Source: Caballeronia sordidicola
GTDB lineage: Bacteria; Pseudomonadota; Gammaproteobacteria; Burkholderiales; Burkholderiaceae
Assembly (NCBI RefSeq): GCF_000729995.1
Contig: NZ_JNFG01000001.1
Location: forward strand, 124,001-188,000
Length of the DNA: 64,000 bases
Direction of reading: 5' to 3'
Both the position numbers and the translations under genes were made by a program. This document shows positions 26,901 through 41,900 of this stretch, piece after piece. The notes beneath the pieces were generated by a model. The model searched no databases. It was not told the DNA's origin and saw nothing but the letters and a program-made list of their open reading frames with translations. Numbering within the stretch: position 1 is the first letter of the stretch; each line of letters starts with the position of its first letter.

Positions 26901-29900
26901 CGCCCGCACTTTCTCGATCTCTTCCTTCAGCGTCGCGCTGCCTTGCACGGCGGCTTTCTCCGCCATCCAGATTTCCTCGAGATCGGAGTACTCCCGACCC
27001 AGCCGCTCGATTTCAGCCTCGATCAACTGCAGGCGCTTCTGCGATGCCTCGTCCTTTTCTTTCTTGACGGCTTCGCGCTCGATCTTCAACTGGATCAACC
27101 GGCGATCGAGCCGATCCATCTCTTCGGGCTTCGAATCGATTTCCATCTTGACCCTGGACGCAGCTTCGTCGATCAGGTCGATGGCTTTATCGGGGAGAAA
27201 ACGGTCCGTGATGTAGCGATGCGACAATTCCGCCGCCGCGACGATTGCCGGATCGGTGATTTCCACGCCGTGATGCAACTCGTACCGTTCCTTCAGGCCG
27301 CGCAGGATTGCGATGGTTGCTTCCACCGACGGTTCGTCGACCAGCACCTTCTGGAACCGGCGCTCGAGCGCCGCGTCCTTTTCGATGTACTTGCGATATT
27401 CGTCAAGCGTCGTTGCGCCGATGCAATGCAGCTCGCCGCGCGAGAGCGCCGGCTTCAGCATGTTGCCCGCATCCATGGCGCCTTCGGCTTTACCAGCCCC
27501 CACCATGGTATGGATTTCATCGATGAAAACGATGGTCTGGCCTTCGTCCTTGGCAATGTCGCTAAGCACGGATTTGAGCCGCTCTTCGAATTCGCCACGA
27601 TACTTGGCGCCGGCCAGCAACGCGGCCATGTCGAGCGACAGCACGCGCTTGCTCTTGAGCGATTCCGGCACTTCGCCGTTCACGATCCGCTGCGCGAGAC
27701 CTTCCACAATCGCCGTCTTGCCCACGCCCGGCTCGCCAATCAGCACCGGATTGTTCTTCGTGCGGCGTTGCAGGATCTGGATTGAACGGCGAATTTCATC
27801 GTCACGGCCGATCACCGGGTCGAGCTTGCCGGCGCGTGCGCGCTCGGTCAGGTCGACGGTGTATTTCTTCAACGCGCCGCGCTGGCTTTCGGCGTCCTGG
27901 CTATTCACCTGGCCGCCGCCGCGAACCGAATTGATCGCCGCTTCAAGCGCCTTGCGCGTGAGGCCGTGCTGCTTGGCAATACGGCCGGCTTCGCCCTTGT
28001 CATCGGCGATGGCGAGCAGGTACATCTCGCTCGCGATAAACGTGTCGTTGAGCTTTTGGGCTTCTTTGTCGGCGCTGTTCAGCAAGCCGGCGAGATCGCG
28101 GCTGACCTGCACATTACCGTCCGTGCCCCGGACTTGCGGCAGGCGCGTCATGGCGTCCTTGAGCGCGGTTTGCAGCGCCTGGACCTGCACGCCCGCCTGC
28201 GACAGCAGCGAGCGCGCCGAACCGTCCTGCTGCGCGATCAGCGCGGAAAGCAGGTGCACCGGTTCGATATATTGATTCTCATTGCCGACGGCGAGACTCT
28301 GCGCGTCAGCCAGTGCTTCCTGGAACTTCGTAGTTAGCTTGTCGATTCTCATATTGAGACCTCCAAATCGGGATGTGTTCAAAATGAGGCGTGATCCGGC
28401 ACTTTCAAGCGTTCCACTGCCCAAAAACCGCACTTTTCTGCGAAATGCCGATTGACGCGCTTGGGTGGTGGCGAACGGTTAATGGCGGTTGGTACCGGTC
28501 ATGCTGCGCAAAAAATGTCGAGTCGGGAGCCGCAACTTACGCTGGCGTCCGTCGAATGTGCGCGTCATTGGAGAATTGTGACCGGATCGCGACGGCCGCG
28601 GACTGATCCAGGTCGAAGAACCAGCACGGGCTGCGCTCGGAATAAACGCGCGTCAGGAAGGTCAGTCAGTCACATCAGTCACGTAAGCAGCTCAGTCAGC
28701 TATGTCCGGCGATACGATCTATGCCCGCCGCTGCCGGCATGAACCGCACGATGCCGAGCACGCCCGCGAGCTCATCGGCCGGCGACGCCAGATCGCCGAC
28801 CGTATGCTGATCGAGTTCCGCGAGGAACGCATCGCGCGCGGCGGCGAACACCCCCCGCAGACGGCAATGTGACTGGATTACGCAATGCCGGTGAGCCTCG
28901 CTTTCATCGGCGAAACAGCCGACTATCGAAAAATCGTTCTCCGTCTTGCGCACGACCTCGCCGATGCTCAGCGACAGTGTACGAGGATTGAGCCTCAGGC
29001 CGCCGTTACGGCCGCGTACGGTTTCCACCCAGCCCAGCTCCCCCAGCCGCTGCACCACCTTCATGAGATGGTTCTTGGAGATCCCATAGGCGCCGGAGAT
29101 CTCCTGGATCGTCGACAGCCCCTCGGGCCGGACGGCCAGATAGAGCATGACGCGCAACGAATAGTCGGTGTAATCGGTCAGTCGCATGGGTATTCGCGTT
29201 GTTCGCGTAATCAGTCGCGTAATCGTCGCATGGCCGATCGCCCACTTTCTGGCCTGTTCGGCGATACATTGCTAGTTTATTCTGTTTCCGTGAAACACCT
29301 GCTGTGCGTGAAATGTTACTGATTTGCTAGTCCGGCGGGTCGAAATTGCATCCACCGATTCGAGAGCCGCTATCAGCATTGCGCCAGCCAGACTAAATCC
29401 CCACCGAATCCTGTCATCGAATTTTATGAGCAAGCCCGTGATTGAGTCCTCCAGCGAGCCGGACCCCGAGCTGAATCCCCTACCGACGCCATTCGTCCGC
29501 GCCGCGGAACCGGATGAAACCAATATCCGGGAACTGGTCGACGCGTTCTACCGGTGCGTGGACGATGACCTGCTGCTCGGCCCTATCTTCGCCCGTGAAC
29601 TCGACGGGCGCTGGGACGAGCATCTGGCGAAAATGACGACGTTCTGGTCAAGCCTCGTGCTTGGAACGAAGGGGTACAGGGGCAACGTTCAAGAGGCGCA
29701 CCGGCCTCTCGGCGCTATTGAACCCCAGCACTTCGCCCGCTGGCTCACGCTTTTCCTCGATACCGTCAACATCCGCTACGAACCCGCCGCAGCCGTGCAG
29801 TTCATGGAACCGGCGCTGCGCATTGCGCAAAGCCTGCAACTCAGCAAATTCGGCTGGGACTATGCCATTCCGGACGCGCAAGTCGCTTTGTTGGCGTCGC

Positions 29901-32900
29901 TCAAGCGCCTGCGCACAGGCGGCAGCGGGAACGCGCCTGCAACGAAAATGCCCGACCGGAGCCACGGCAAATCCTTTCCAGTTGGGCTGTCGGGCGTTGA
30001 AAACGACAAACCACGCGACGAATCAAGCGACTCATAGACGGCACATAAACGGCACATAAGCGAGGATTCCCGGTCTGCCTGTGACTCAGCCGAACGGAGC
30101 GCCGCTTGCTGCCGCTTAGCCCCAGTTTCCTACGCCCCTGCCGCTTTTCGCGATCCCAGATCCCATCGCGACAGCGCGGCGTCGTCGGATTCGCGGGCAT
30201 CGACCCATTTCTCGCCGTGTTCTGTCGTTTCCTTCTTCCAGAATGGCGCCTGCGTTTTCAGATAATCCATCACGAACGCACACGACTCAAACGCTTGCGC
30301 CCGGTGCATCGCGGTGGTCACAACCAGCACGATCTGGTCGAGCGGCAGGAGTTTTCCCACGCGATGCACGATCAGCACGTCCGAACCCGGCCACCGTTCA
30401 CGAGCCTGCGCCGCAATACCCTCCAGCGCCTTTTCGGTCATGCCGGGATAATGCTCCAACTCCATTGCCTGAACGGTTTGGCCCTCGTTCAAATCCCGCA
30501 CCGTGCCGACGAAACACGCCACCGCGCCCACCTTGGGGTTGTCTGCGCGCAACGCGGCGACTTCCGTGCTGAGATCGAAATCGGCTTCCTGCACGCGTAC
30601 CCGGGTCATCTCAGCCTCCCGTGACTGGCGGGAAGAACGCGACTTCGCAGCCTTCCGTGATGCGTCGCGACGGATCCGTCATTTCGTGGTTGCAGGCCAT
30701 GCGCAACGAGCGGCCCTCGGCGAGCGTTTCCGCCCATGCACCGCCGCGCGTGCGCAACCACGCCCGCACGTCGCCGACACTGGACACGCTGTCCGGCACA
30801 TCCACGCTCTCGTTCGCCACGCCCAGCGCTTCGCGCACACCCGCAAAAAACCTTAATTCGACTTTCATGATTGCCGCCCACACAAATTCAACACAAATTC
30901 AACGCAACTCAACGCAACTCAACGCATCAATTCTGAAAACGGGATAAACCGCACGCTCTCGCCGGCCTGGATAGCGTGATTCGGCGGGTTATCGATCAGA
31001 CCGTCGCCCCAGACTGTGGATGTCAACACAGCCGAGCTTTGATTCCCGAACACCTCCAGGCCACCGGCTTCGTTCACGCGGGCACGCAGGAATTCATTAC
31101 GCCGGTCACCCTTCTTCTGCGTGAAATCGGCGCGCATGGAGTAGACGCGCGGCTCAACCGCTTCGGCGCCCGCCAGCCGCAGGATAAACGGCCGCACGAA
31201 CAGCAGGAACGTGCAGAAACTGGAAACCGGGTTCCCGGGCAATCCGATGAAAAACGCCTCACCGCTGTTTTCCAAGGCCGATTGATCCACCGACTCGCGC
31301 CGCACCGCACCGAAAGCGAGCGGCTTGCCGGGTTTCATCGCGATCTGCCACATGGAAATGCGCCCTTCAGCCTCCACCGCCGGTTTCACATGATCCTCCT
31401 CGCCAACCGAGACTCCACCGCACGCGAGGATCAGGTCATGATCGCGCGCGGCCTGCCGCAGGGTCTCGCGGGTTGCGTCCAGCCGGTCGGGCACGATACC
31501 GAGGTCGGTTACGTCGCAACCCAGCTTCGCGAGCAACGCACGCAGCGTGAAACGATTCGAGTTGTAGATCGCACCGGGGCGCAACGGCTCGCCGGGCATG
31601 GTGAGTTCGTCGCCGGTAAAAAACACCGCCACGCGTACTTTGCGCACCACGTCGAGGGCAGCGCTTCCCACCGATGCCGCGAGTCCCAGCGCCTGCGGCG
31701 TAAGCCGCGTGCCGGCAGGCAGAATCACGGAGTCGCGGCGGATATCAGCGCCTTGCTGGGTGATCCATTCACCCTCCGGCGGCACGTTCGAGAACGTCGC
31801 ACCGGCAGTGTCGGCACGGACCATTTCCTGCATCACGATGGTGTCCGCACCCGGCGGCACCGTGGCCCCGGTAAAGATGCGCGCGACCGTGCCTGCAGCC
31901 AGCGGCTCGACCGTCTGGCCAGCCGGCACACGCTGGGACACGGGCAGCGTCACGGAGTTCGCATCAGACGCGCCGGCGAGATCCGCGGCCCGCACCGCGT
32001 AGCCATCCATGGAGCTGGTGCGCATGGGCGGGACGTCGAGCGGCGACACGACCGCTGTGGCCAGCACGCGCCCGAGCGCTTCGAAGGTATCGACCGTTTG
32101 CGCGCCGTCCACCCGGCGCGCGGCCGCCAGCAAGGTAGCGAGCGCGTCGGCGGTGGACAGCATGGGCGGGCGTGGAGCGGCGGGCGTGGTGGACATCGTC
32201 GGGGGAGTTGTATTAGCCGTGGGACGGCAAAATGGTGAAATGGTGAAATGGTGAAATGGTGGAATCGTGAAATGGTGAAAAGGGGCAGCGCAAAAAACCG
32301 TTGCACCCGAAGCACTTATTGTAGCGAGAAGCCGGCCGCACGCGTCCGCCCGGTTGTGCCCAATCCGGGCTCATCGGCCATCCGGACAAGTGCTCGGCAA
32401 TCGCCCACCCCGGCCCTTCTTCGATAGGCGCCCGCGCTGCCTCGCTGACCGGGCTCGGTGATACACTCGCACGACACTTTCAGACTTCTCCTCTATGAAA
32501 TTCTGTTCCGTCTGCGGCCACGAGGTCAGCCTGAGCATTCCGCCTGGCGACAACCGCCAGCGCTACGTCTGCGCTAATTGCGGTACGGTGCATTATCAGA
32601 ATCCGCGCAATGTGGTCGGGACCGTGCCGGTCTGGGACGACAAGGTGCTGCTGTGCCGGCGCGCGATCGAACCGCGCTACGGCTATTGGACCCTGCCGGC
32701 GGGTTTCATGGAGATGGACGAAACCACCAGCGAAGGCGCGTCGCGCGAAACGCTCGAGGAAGCTGGCGCACGCGTCGAAATCCAGAGTCTCTTCACGCTG
32801 CTGAACGTGCCTCACGTGCATCAGGTGCACCTCTTCTACCTGGCACGGCTGCTGGATCTGGACATCGACGCCGGAGAGGAAAGTCTCGAAGTGAAGCTCT

Positions 32901-35900
32901 TCGACGAGAGCGAGATCCCCTGGGACGAAATCGCCTTCCCGACAGTCGGACAGACGCTGCGCTTCTTTTTCGCCGACCGCGCTGCCGGCAACTACGCGCT
33001 GCATACCGGCGACATCTTCCGCTCGCTGCGCGAAGGCTGAGCGCCCCCGAGAATCATGGTTCCATGGCTCGCCTCCGACGATCCGTTCCCTCCCGTCGAG
33101 CGCGCGCTCGGCGAGGCAAGCGGCGCGCCCGGATTACTCGCGGCCAGCGCTGAATTGCAGAGCAGCCGTCTGGTGGACGCGTATCAGCGCGGCATTTTTC
33201 CGTGGTATTCCGATGGCCAGCCGGTGCTCTGGTGGAGTCCCGATCCGCGCATGGTGCTGATTCCCGACGAATTCAAAGTCTCCGATTCGCTGCGGAAAAC
33301 CTTGCGGCGCGTGCTGCGCGAGGCGTCGTGGGAAATTCGCGTGGACGATGATTTCGCCGGCGTGATGCGTGCGTGCGCCCAGACGCCGCGCGAAGGCCAG
33401 CGCGGCACGTGGATCACGGCGGATATCGTGGAAGCGTATTCCTCGCTGCATCGCGAAGGACGGGCGCACAGCATTGAAACGTGGTTCGAGGGCAAGCGCG
33501 TGGGCGGTCTTTATGGCGTGTCGTTCGGGCGCATGTTTTTCGGCGAATCAATGTTCGCGCATCGCACCGATGCCTCGAAAATCGCGCTCGCGGCGCTCAT
33601 CGGACACTTGCGCCACCATAAAATAGAGATGATAGACTGCCAGCAGAACACGTCGCATCTGGCGTCCCTGGGCGGCCGGGAGATCTCCCGCAAGACATTT
33701 GTGAGACATCTGCGCGGGGCAGTCGGCGAACCGCCGGTCCCGTGGGGCTTCGACAAAACCGCGCTGCTCGAGACGCTTCGGCCACCTGTGTTGCCGCCTG
33801 AATGAACAAGTCGCCTATGAACGCGGCGGTTTTGAAAAGCGGCTGTTTTGAACGAGGTCCGGAACACCAGCCGATGCACCCTTTGGTATTCGCGAACGAA
33901 TCCTGAGATATCGAACGTGATGGTTAGACGTGATGCAAAGCACGCAAGATAAAGATAGCGAAACAGATAGCGACACAACCGAGGTTTTCCGCCCTGCATC
34001 GAACCGCTGCGGCACGGTTGGGGCGGTCAACGAGATAGACGCGAAGATAGACGCTTAGAACGAGAGCTGCCAACGTGACTCACCCCAATGAGCTGCCGCT
34101 TTCTCCGCTTTCGGCGTTGCAATTCTATGCAACGGCGCCGTACCCCTGCAGCTATCTGGATGGACGCATTGCGCGCTCCCAGGTGGCAACGCCCAGCCAT
34201 CTGATCAACTCTGACGTCTATACCGAACTCGTCAAGGCGGGTTTCCGGCGCTCCGGTGTGTTTACCTATCGGCCGTATTGCGACGGCTGCCGCGCCTGCG
34301 TGCCGGTGCGCGTGGCCATCGACCACTTCAAGCCGAACCGCACCCAGCGGCGTATCTGGAAGCAGCATGGCGGGCTGGTGGCGAGCGTCGCACCGCTTCA
34401 CTACGACGAAGAGCATTACGCGCTCTATATGCGCTATCAGTCGGCGCGGCACGCGGGCGGCGGCATGGATCGCGACAGCCGCGACCAGTACGAGCAATTT
34501 TTGCTGCAGAGCCGGATCAACTCGCGCCTGGTGGAATTCCGCGAACCGGTGCGCACCGGCAATCTCGACGACTCCGATACCAGCCTGTCCGGCAGCCTCG
34601 TCGACGATCCGCCGGAACGCGGCACGCTGCGCATGATCAGCATGATCGACATTCTCGGCGACGGACTTTCGTCGGTTTACACATTCTTCGAGCCCGGCCT
34701 GCCGCACACCAGCTTCGGCACCTACAACATCCTGTGGCAGATCGAGCAGGCGCGCAGCCTGGATCTGCCCCACGTCTATCTCGGATACTGGATCCGTGAG
34801 AGCGACAAAATGGCGTACAAGGCCAATTTCCGGCCGCTGGAGGGCTTGATCGACGGCCACTGGGATCTTCTCGATCCCACTACCATGCACTCCGCCGGAA
34901 CGCCGCCCATGCCCGGCAAAATGCCTTTGGACAGACCGCGGCGCTAAAGGCTAAAGCCGGCGCCAGCGAGGCCCTTTTCATCCACTTGTCATCGCTTTTC
35001 GGCGCGCCTCCTCAAAGCCGTTAAAATGGCGCGTCTCAATTTACGCCGCTCCGGCCTTTCCTCCTCGTGTTCAGCTCCCTCTACCCGCTCGCCCGCGCGC
35101 AACTTTTTCGCATGGATGCGGAAGACGCCCATCACCTGACGCTGCGTATGCTTGGCGCCGCCGGCCGCACCGGCCTGGCCGGCATGCTCGCCGAGCGCGC
35201 CGCCGATTCGCCGCGTACCGTCATGGGCCTGAACTTTCGCAACCCGGTCGGGCTGGCCGCTGGGCTGGACAAGGACGGTGCCTGTATCGACGGGCTGGCG
35301 TCGCTCGGGTTTGGATTCATCGAAGTGGGAACGGTCACGCCGCGCGCGCAGCCCGGTAACCCACGCCCGCGCATGTTTCGCCTGCCTGACGCACAGGCGC
35401 TGATCAACCGGCTCGGGTTCAACAACCGCGGTGTCGATCAGTTCGTCGAGAACGTCAAGGCTGCGCGATATCGCGGCGTGCTGGGGCTGAATATCGGCAA
35501 GAACGCCGATACCCCCATAGAACGCGCCGCCGAAGATTATTTGTATTGCCTCGAGCGTGTCTACCCGTTCGCGAGCTACGTAACGATCAACATCTCGTCG
35601 CCGAATACGAAAAACCTGCGCCAGTTGCAAGGCGCCGGCGAACTCGACGCGCTGCTCGGCGCGCTGAAGGACAAACAGCAACGGCTCTCCGACATGCACG
35701 GCAAGCTCGTACCCCTCGCGCTGAAGATCGCCCCCGATCTCGACGATGAGCAGGTCAAGGAGATTGCCGCCACCCTGCTACGCCACAAGATTGATGGCGT
35801 GATCGCGACCAACACCACGCTGTCGCGCACCGCGGTGACGAACATGAAACACGGCGATGAAGCCGGCGGTTTGTCGGGCAAGCCGGTATTCGAAGCATCG

Positions 35901-38900
35901 AATGCCGTGATCCGCAAATTGCGCGCGGAGCTGGGCAGCGAGGTGCCGATCATTGGCGTGGGCGGCATCATGTCGGGCGACGACGCGCGCGAGAAACTCG
36001 CAGCGGGTGCGTCGCTCGTGCAGATCTACACCGGCCTGATTTATCGCGGCCCGGCGCTCGTGACGGAATGCGTCGAAGCGCTGGCCCGCACGAGCGCAGC
36101 TGCGTGATGCGTCTTTCTTATTCACCACGCTTGGGCTCATATCCACATGAGCAAACGATCTGAAAAAGGGCATTGCGTTTTAGCACTCATCGCCGCACTT
36201 CAGATCACTGACAAAAACCAGTACAAAGGCAAACATTCATGAAACTCTCCCTCCTCAAGAAAGTGCTCGTGGCAGGCTTGATCGGCGCATCGCTCTCGGC
36301 CGTCGCCCACGCGGAAGACCTGCTGGATTCGGTCAAGCAACGCGGTACGTTGCGCATCGGCCTGGAAGGTACGTTCCCCCCGTTCAACTCGAAGACCCCG
36401 CAAGGTGAACTGGTCGGATTCGACGTGGATATCGCGAAGGCGGTTGCAGCGAAGCTCGGCGTGAAGCCTGAGTTCGTGACGACCGAATGGAGCGGCATCA
36501 TTGCGGGCTTGCAGGCTGACAAGTTCGATGTGATCGTGAACCAGGTCGGCATTACCGATGCCCGCAAACAGACGCTCGATTTCTCGCCGGCCTACACGTA
36601 TTCGAATGCGCAACTGATTCAGCGCAAGGACGATACCCGGGACTTCAAGACGCTTGAAGACCTGAAGGGCAAGAAGCTCGGCGTGGGTCTGGGCACGAAC
36701 TACATGGACATGGCGAAGGCTGTGCCGGGTATCGATGTGAAAACGTATCCGGGCGCACCCGAGTACTTGCGCGATCTCGCTTCGAACCGTCTGGACGCTG
36801 CGTTGAACGACCGCCTGATGCTTGCGTACCTGATGAAGAATTCGCAGTTGCCGCTGCGTACGGGCGCGAATGTGGGCCCGGGCAATCCGTCGGGCATTCC
36901 GTTCAAGAAGGGCAATCCGAAGTTCGAGAAAGCCATTGATGACGCGATGACCCAGCTTGAAGCCGATGGAACGTTCACAAAGATCTCGGACAAATGGTTC
37001 GGTATCGACGTGACGAAGCCGGCGAAATAAACCCCGGACCCTCAAGCGTTCGGCATCGGGGCGGCTTCTTGAGAGATGCCGCCCTTTGCATTTGATGCCC
37101 GCCTCCGACGTTACGCCTACTCAATTCCTCCATGTCCACGACCTCCCTGCTCGTTCAATCCATACCGGCCCTCGCACAAGGCGCCGTCCTGACGATCAAG
37201 TTCGCGGTCTATTCGATGTTCTTCGGCCTGATCGCCGGCACGATACTCGCGACGATGGGCATCAGCCGAAACCGCACGCTGGTCGGCATAGCGCGCGTTT
37301 ATGTGAGTGTGATGCGCGGGACGCCGCTGTTGGTGCAGATCTTCGTGATCTATTACGGACTGCCGAGCCTGGGTATTTCGCTCGATCCTACGCCGGCGGG
37401 GGTCATCGCGTTGTCGGCGAATGCGGCGGCTTATCTTTCCGAAAGCATGCGCGGCGCCATCCTCGGGATTCAGAGCGGACAGTGGCTCGCGGCTTATAGT
37501 CTGGGCTTGTCGAGGATGCAGACGCTGCGCTATGTGATTGGTCCGCAGGCACTGCGGATTGCCGTGCCCAGTCTTTCCAATAGCCTGATCAGCTTGATCA
37601 AGGATACGTCGCTGGTTTCCGTGATTACGGTGACCGAATTGCTACGTAGCGCGCAGGAAGTGATTGCCGCGACGTATCAGCCATTGCCGTTGTATCTTGC
37701 TGCCGCCGTGGTGTATTGGGTGCTGTGCAGCGTGCTGGAAGTGGTGCAGCGGGTGTTTGAACGGAGATTGGCGTTGCCGGGGAGGCATTGAGAAGGGGGC
37801 GTTCACGCTCAGCGTTCCGGCGCCGCTCCCTCAGGACCTGTCGACCGGTGCGACCGCCCCATCGAGCTTCGCCCCGAACCTGTCCATTCGCGGCATATGA
37901 TGCCGATCCGGGTCCAGGGAATATGCAACCCGACGGGCCCTTCCCATCAATTCATTGCGGGGGAAAAATCCAAAATACCGTGAATCCGCGCTGTCGTCGC
38001 GGTTATCCCCTAGCATCAGATACTCGCCCTTAGGCACCGTCACGGGCCCAAACGAACGCCGCGGACTCGGCGCCAGCACCGACAACCTCACCACATGCGT
38101 AACATGCCCGAGCTTCTCGTCGAGATACTCGCCGGGCGAGGACGCATCGCCCTCCACTCCCGTGATATCGACCGGCTGATAACCCGCCCGCTTGCCATCG
38201 ATATAGAGCACGTTGTCGCGCATGGCAACCACATCGCCAGGCACCCCGATCAGCCGCTTGACGATCAATTCATGTGCCGCCGATGAATCCACCGTCACAA
38301 TGTCCCCACGCTGCGGATCATGCAGATGCGCAATCGCAATGTGCGTGAACGGAATACGCAGGTCGTACGCCATCTTGTCAACGACGATCCGGTCGCCCTC
38401 GCGAATGGTCGGCAGCATGGAACCGCTCGGCACCACATTCCAGTCGGCGATGGCGCTGCGAAACAGCGCCATCAGCACGAGGAAAGCAATCAGGTTCCGA
38501 TATTCGCGCCAGAGTCGGGGTAACAGTCGCATGGTGGAGAATGCCGGCGGTTGAGGACGACGCAGCTTAACGTTCAAACCTGAAACGACGCTTAAATCAA
38601 GTCGACCGATCAGCCCGCGCTCATTCAGTTTCGAAAGGAAACCGCACGCCAAGGTCGCGGCGAGCGGCATCGGTGATGGATATCATCTGCATGGATATGG
38701 CATGGCGCATGATCGGGCTCTCTGTCGCGCCATCGCGCAGCAGCTCGCAAAAATGCGCGGTCTCGTAGTTCAAGCCTCCTCCCTCGAACGGTGCATCCAA
38801 CTCAACGGTGCGGCCATCCACATAACGGATCGTCGCGCGCGCCGGGTTCCACCAGTTCTCGTGGATGGTCACCGTACCGCCGGTCGCAGCCAGCAACGCA

Positions 38901-41900
38901 TCGCCTTTGCCTTGCAGATCCAGCCCGCAGAACAACTGCGCAACGCCGCGTTCATGCCGCACATTCAAGCTCGCGAAAGTGTCCACGCCGGTCTGCCCGA
39001 CCCGCCCAAAAGTCTGCACCTCGAGCGGTTCACCCAGCCAGTCCACCGCGAGAAACGCTTCGTAAATACCAATATCGAGCAACGCGCCGCCACCCATTTC
39101 CATCGAGTACGAGGGGTGCGAAAGCGGCACGTTCGCGATCGAACAACCGGCCCGAACCAGCCCGATTTCACCGACAGGGTCGGTCGCAAGATGGTCGCGC
39201 AACTGCCTGTAGAGCGGATAGAACGGCGGTTTCATCGCTTCCATGAACAGCAGCTTCGATGACCGCGCCACGTCGATCATCTCCTGCAACGCCCGCGCGT
39301 TGACCGCCGCCGGTTTCTCGCAAAGCACGGCACGTCCTGCCTGGAAAGCACGCAGCGCGTACTGGGGATGGCTGTCCTGCATCGTCGCAATGTATAACGC
39401 GTCGATGTTGTCGAGCAGCGCATCGAAGCTCTCATACGCGTTGGTATGAAACTGCGCGGCAAACGCAGTTGCCGTCTCGGGCCGCCGCGACCAGACGCCC
39501 CCAAGTGTTGTTCCCGGCACAAAGGCCAGCCCCTCGGCGAACCTGCGCGCAATATGTCCCGCGCCAACGATGCCCCAACGGATCGTGCTCTGTGCGTTCA
39601 TCTGTCCCGCTCCCTGCGTGCGTGGTGAATAGTCGGCCAAAGCCGGCGATGCGCACATTGTCCCATTGTCCGCCTCGCAAGTGCTCTGGTTGAAACCTCG
39701 ATGAGGCCGGCATGAGGTCGGCAGAACGCATCGCGTTCCGGTCACAAAGAAAGCTCAAGGGAATACACCGGGAGAGTGTTGTTCGACGAACAGGCCATCA
39801 GGCGCCGATGTCAGGCAGGTAGATTGAGTGAAACGTTTGCGTATTTAAAAAACCCGAAAAGGGCGCTGCGCGCCCGGCCACGATGAACGTGACCAGAAAC
39901 TTCGGGCCAGCTTCGTCACGCCGGAACCATCCCGGACGCGAAGCTTCAGGCGCGTGTCAGGCGCCGGCCGATTCGGATCACCGGCCGGTGGAGGCGCGGG
40001 CCGATTCGGATTCGCCGACCGGTGGCGACGAACTGTCCTCGCGGCGTTCAAGCGAAAAAGCCCGCCCGACTTCCTCCGCGGTGACATCGATCAACGTGCT
40101 CATCGCGCGCTCGGCCACACCGGCATCATGGGCCTCGATCGCTTCCACCACGTGGCGCTGCGCTTCCAGCGTAGCGTCACGCATGGTCACAATGCCCGCC
40201 ACGATCGGATAGACCGTCACCAGCGCGCCCCGCACGATAGCCGTCATCTGCTGGAAGAACTGGTTACCGCTCGCGGCCACAATACGCGTATGCAGCGCGA
40301 CATCCGCGGCCTGATACTCGGGCTCGCTGCCGTTGAGCGACGCAAGCGCGTCGAACGCATCGCGAATCCCGCTCACTTCCTCCGGGGTTGCACGGGCCGC
40401 CGCCAACGCGGCCGCGCGCGGCTCGATCAACATTCGAAACTCGATCACGTCGCGCAGGAACGCCTGATCAGGCGTCGCACGGAAGCGCCAGCTCACTACG
40501 TCCTCATCGATCAGCCGCCAGTCGCTCATCGGCCGGATCCGCGTGCCCGTCTTGGGGCGCACATCCAGCATGTGACGCGCGAGCAGCATGCTCAAGGCCT
40601 CGCGCATCACGGTCCGACTCACGTCGAACTCCTTCGACAAGACGTCCTGCGGAGGCAGGATCGCGCCGTACTTCTGTTCGACGATGCCCGATACGAGCCC
40701 GTCCATCACCTTAGCCACCAACGATCGCTCTTTGTTTTCGTCCATCACCCCTCTCCCCTTGCCCTACATTGTGTCCCTGCGCATCCGGCAAGCTGCCCCA
40801 AGCTCGCCGAAAGGCCCGGTGAGTTCCGCTGATTCATCAGATTAGTAAAATTGACCTGATGAATCGGCAGCCCTGCGCCGTGCACGATAAATTGCGTGTT
40901 CAGTACCGCTAGCGCCAGTCGGAATGTCCCTCTCAAGGGTTATCCCTTTACCTCTGCGTTCTTGCGTCTCGCGGTACTGCTTCGGCAACCGCTGTATTAA
41001 GCACTTCTTGATATCTTTTTGATTTAAATGCTTCGTCTAAATGCTTCCTAATGCCCGGTCTCCGTGCTCATTGCCCGGCAAATCGCCATGCCTTCCCCGG
41101 TGTTCAGCCTGCTGTCTTCTTCTCGGTCACGCGTCCGTACTGATCGTCGAAACGCACGATGTCATCCTCGCCCAGATACGCCCCCGATTGCACCTCGATC
41201 ATTTCGAGCGGCGTTTTGCCGGGGTTTTCGAGCCTGTGTTTTGTACCGAGGGGAATGAAGGTGGACTGGTTTTCGCTCACCAGGAAGGTCTCTTCCCCGC
41301 GGGTGACGAGCGCCGTGCCGCGCACGACGATCCAGTGTTCCGCACGATGATGGTGCATCTGCAGGGAGAGCCGCGCACCCGGTTTCACCACAATACGCTT
41401 TACTTGAAAACGCTCACCATGATCGATGGAGTCATAGAAACCCCAAGGCCGCTGAACCTTACGATGATCCTGCGCCTCCGCGCCTTTGGCGGCTTTCAGG
41501 CGTCCAACCATCGTCTTCACTTCCTGCACACGATCCTTCGATGCCACCAGGATCGCATCCGCGGTTTCCACGACGACTACACCCGTCACTCCCACGCACG
41601 CCACCAGCCGGCCGTCGGAATGCGCGAAACTGTCTGCTGACCCTTCGAAGATCACACGGCCGCGAGCAACGTTACCGTCGGCGTCCTTGTTCGACATGTC
41701 CCATACGGAGTCCCACGCGCCGACATCGGACCAGCCGGCGGCGAGCGGCACCACGACGCCCGGAAACGCCGGCTCGTGCGCAATCCGCTCCATGACGGCG
41801 CAATCGATTGAATCGGAGGGGCATGCTTCGAACGCGTCGACATCGAGTTGTGTGAAGCCGTCCTGATGCAGGCCACGTTCAAACGCGATCACGCACGCGG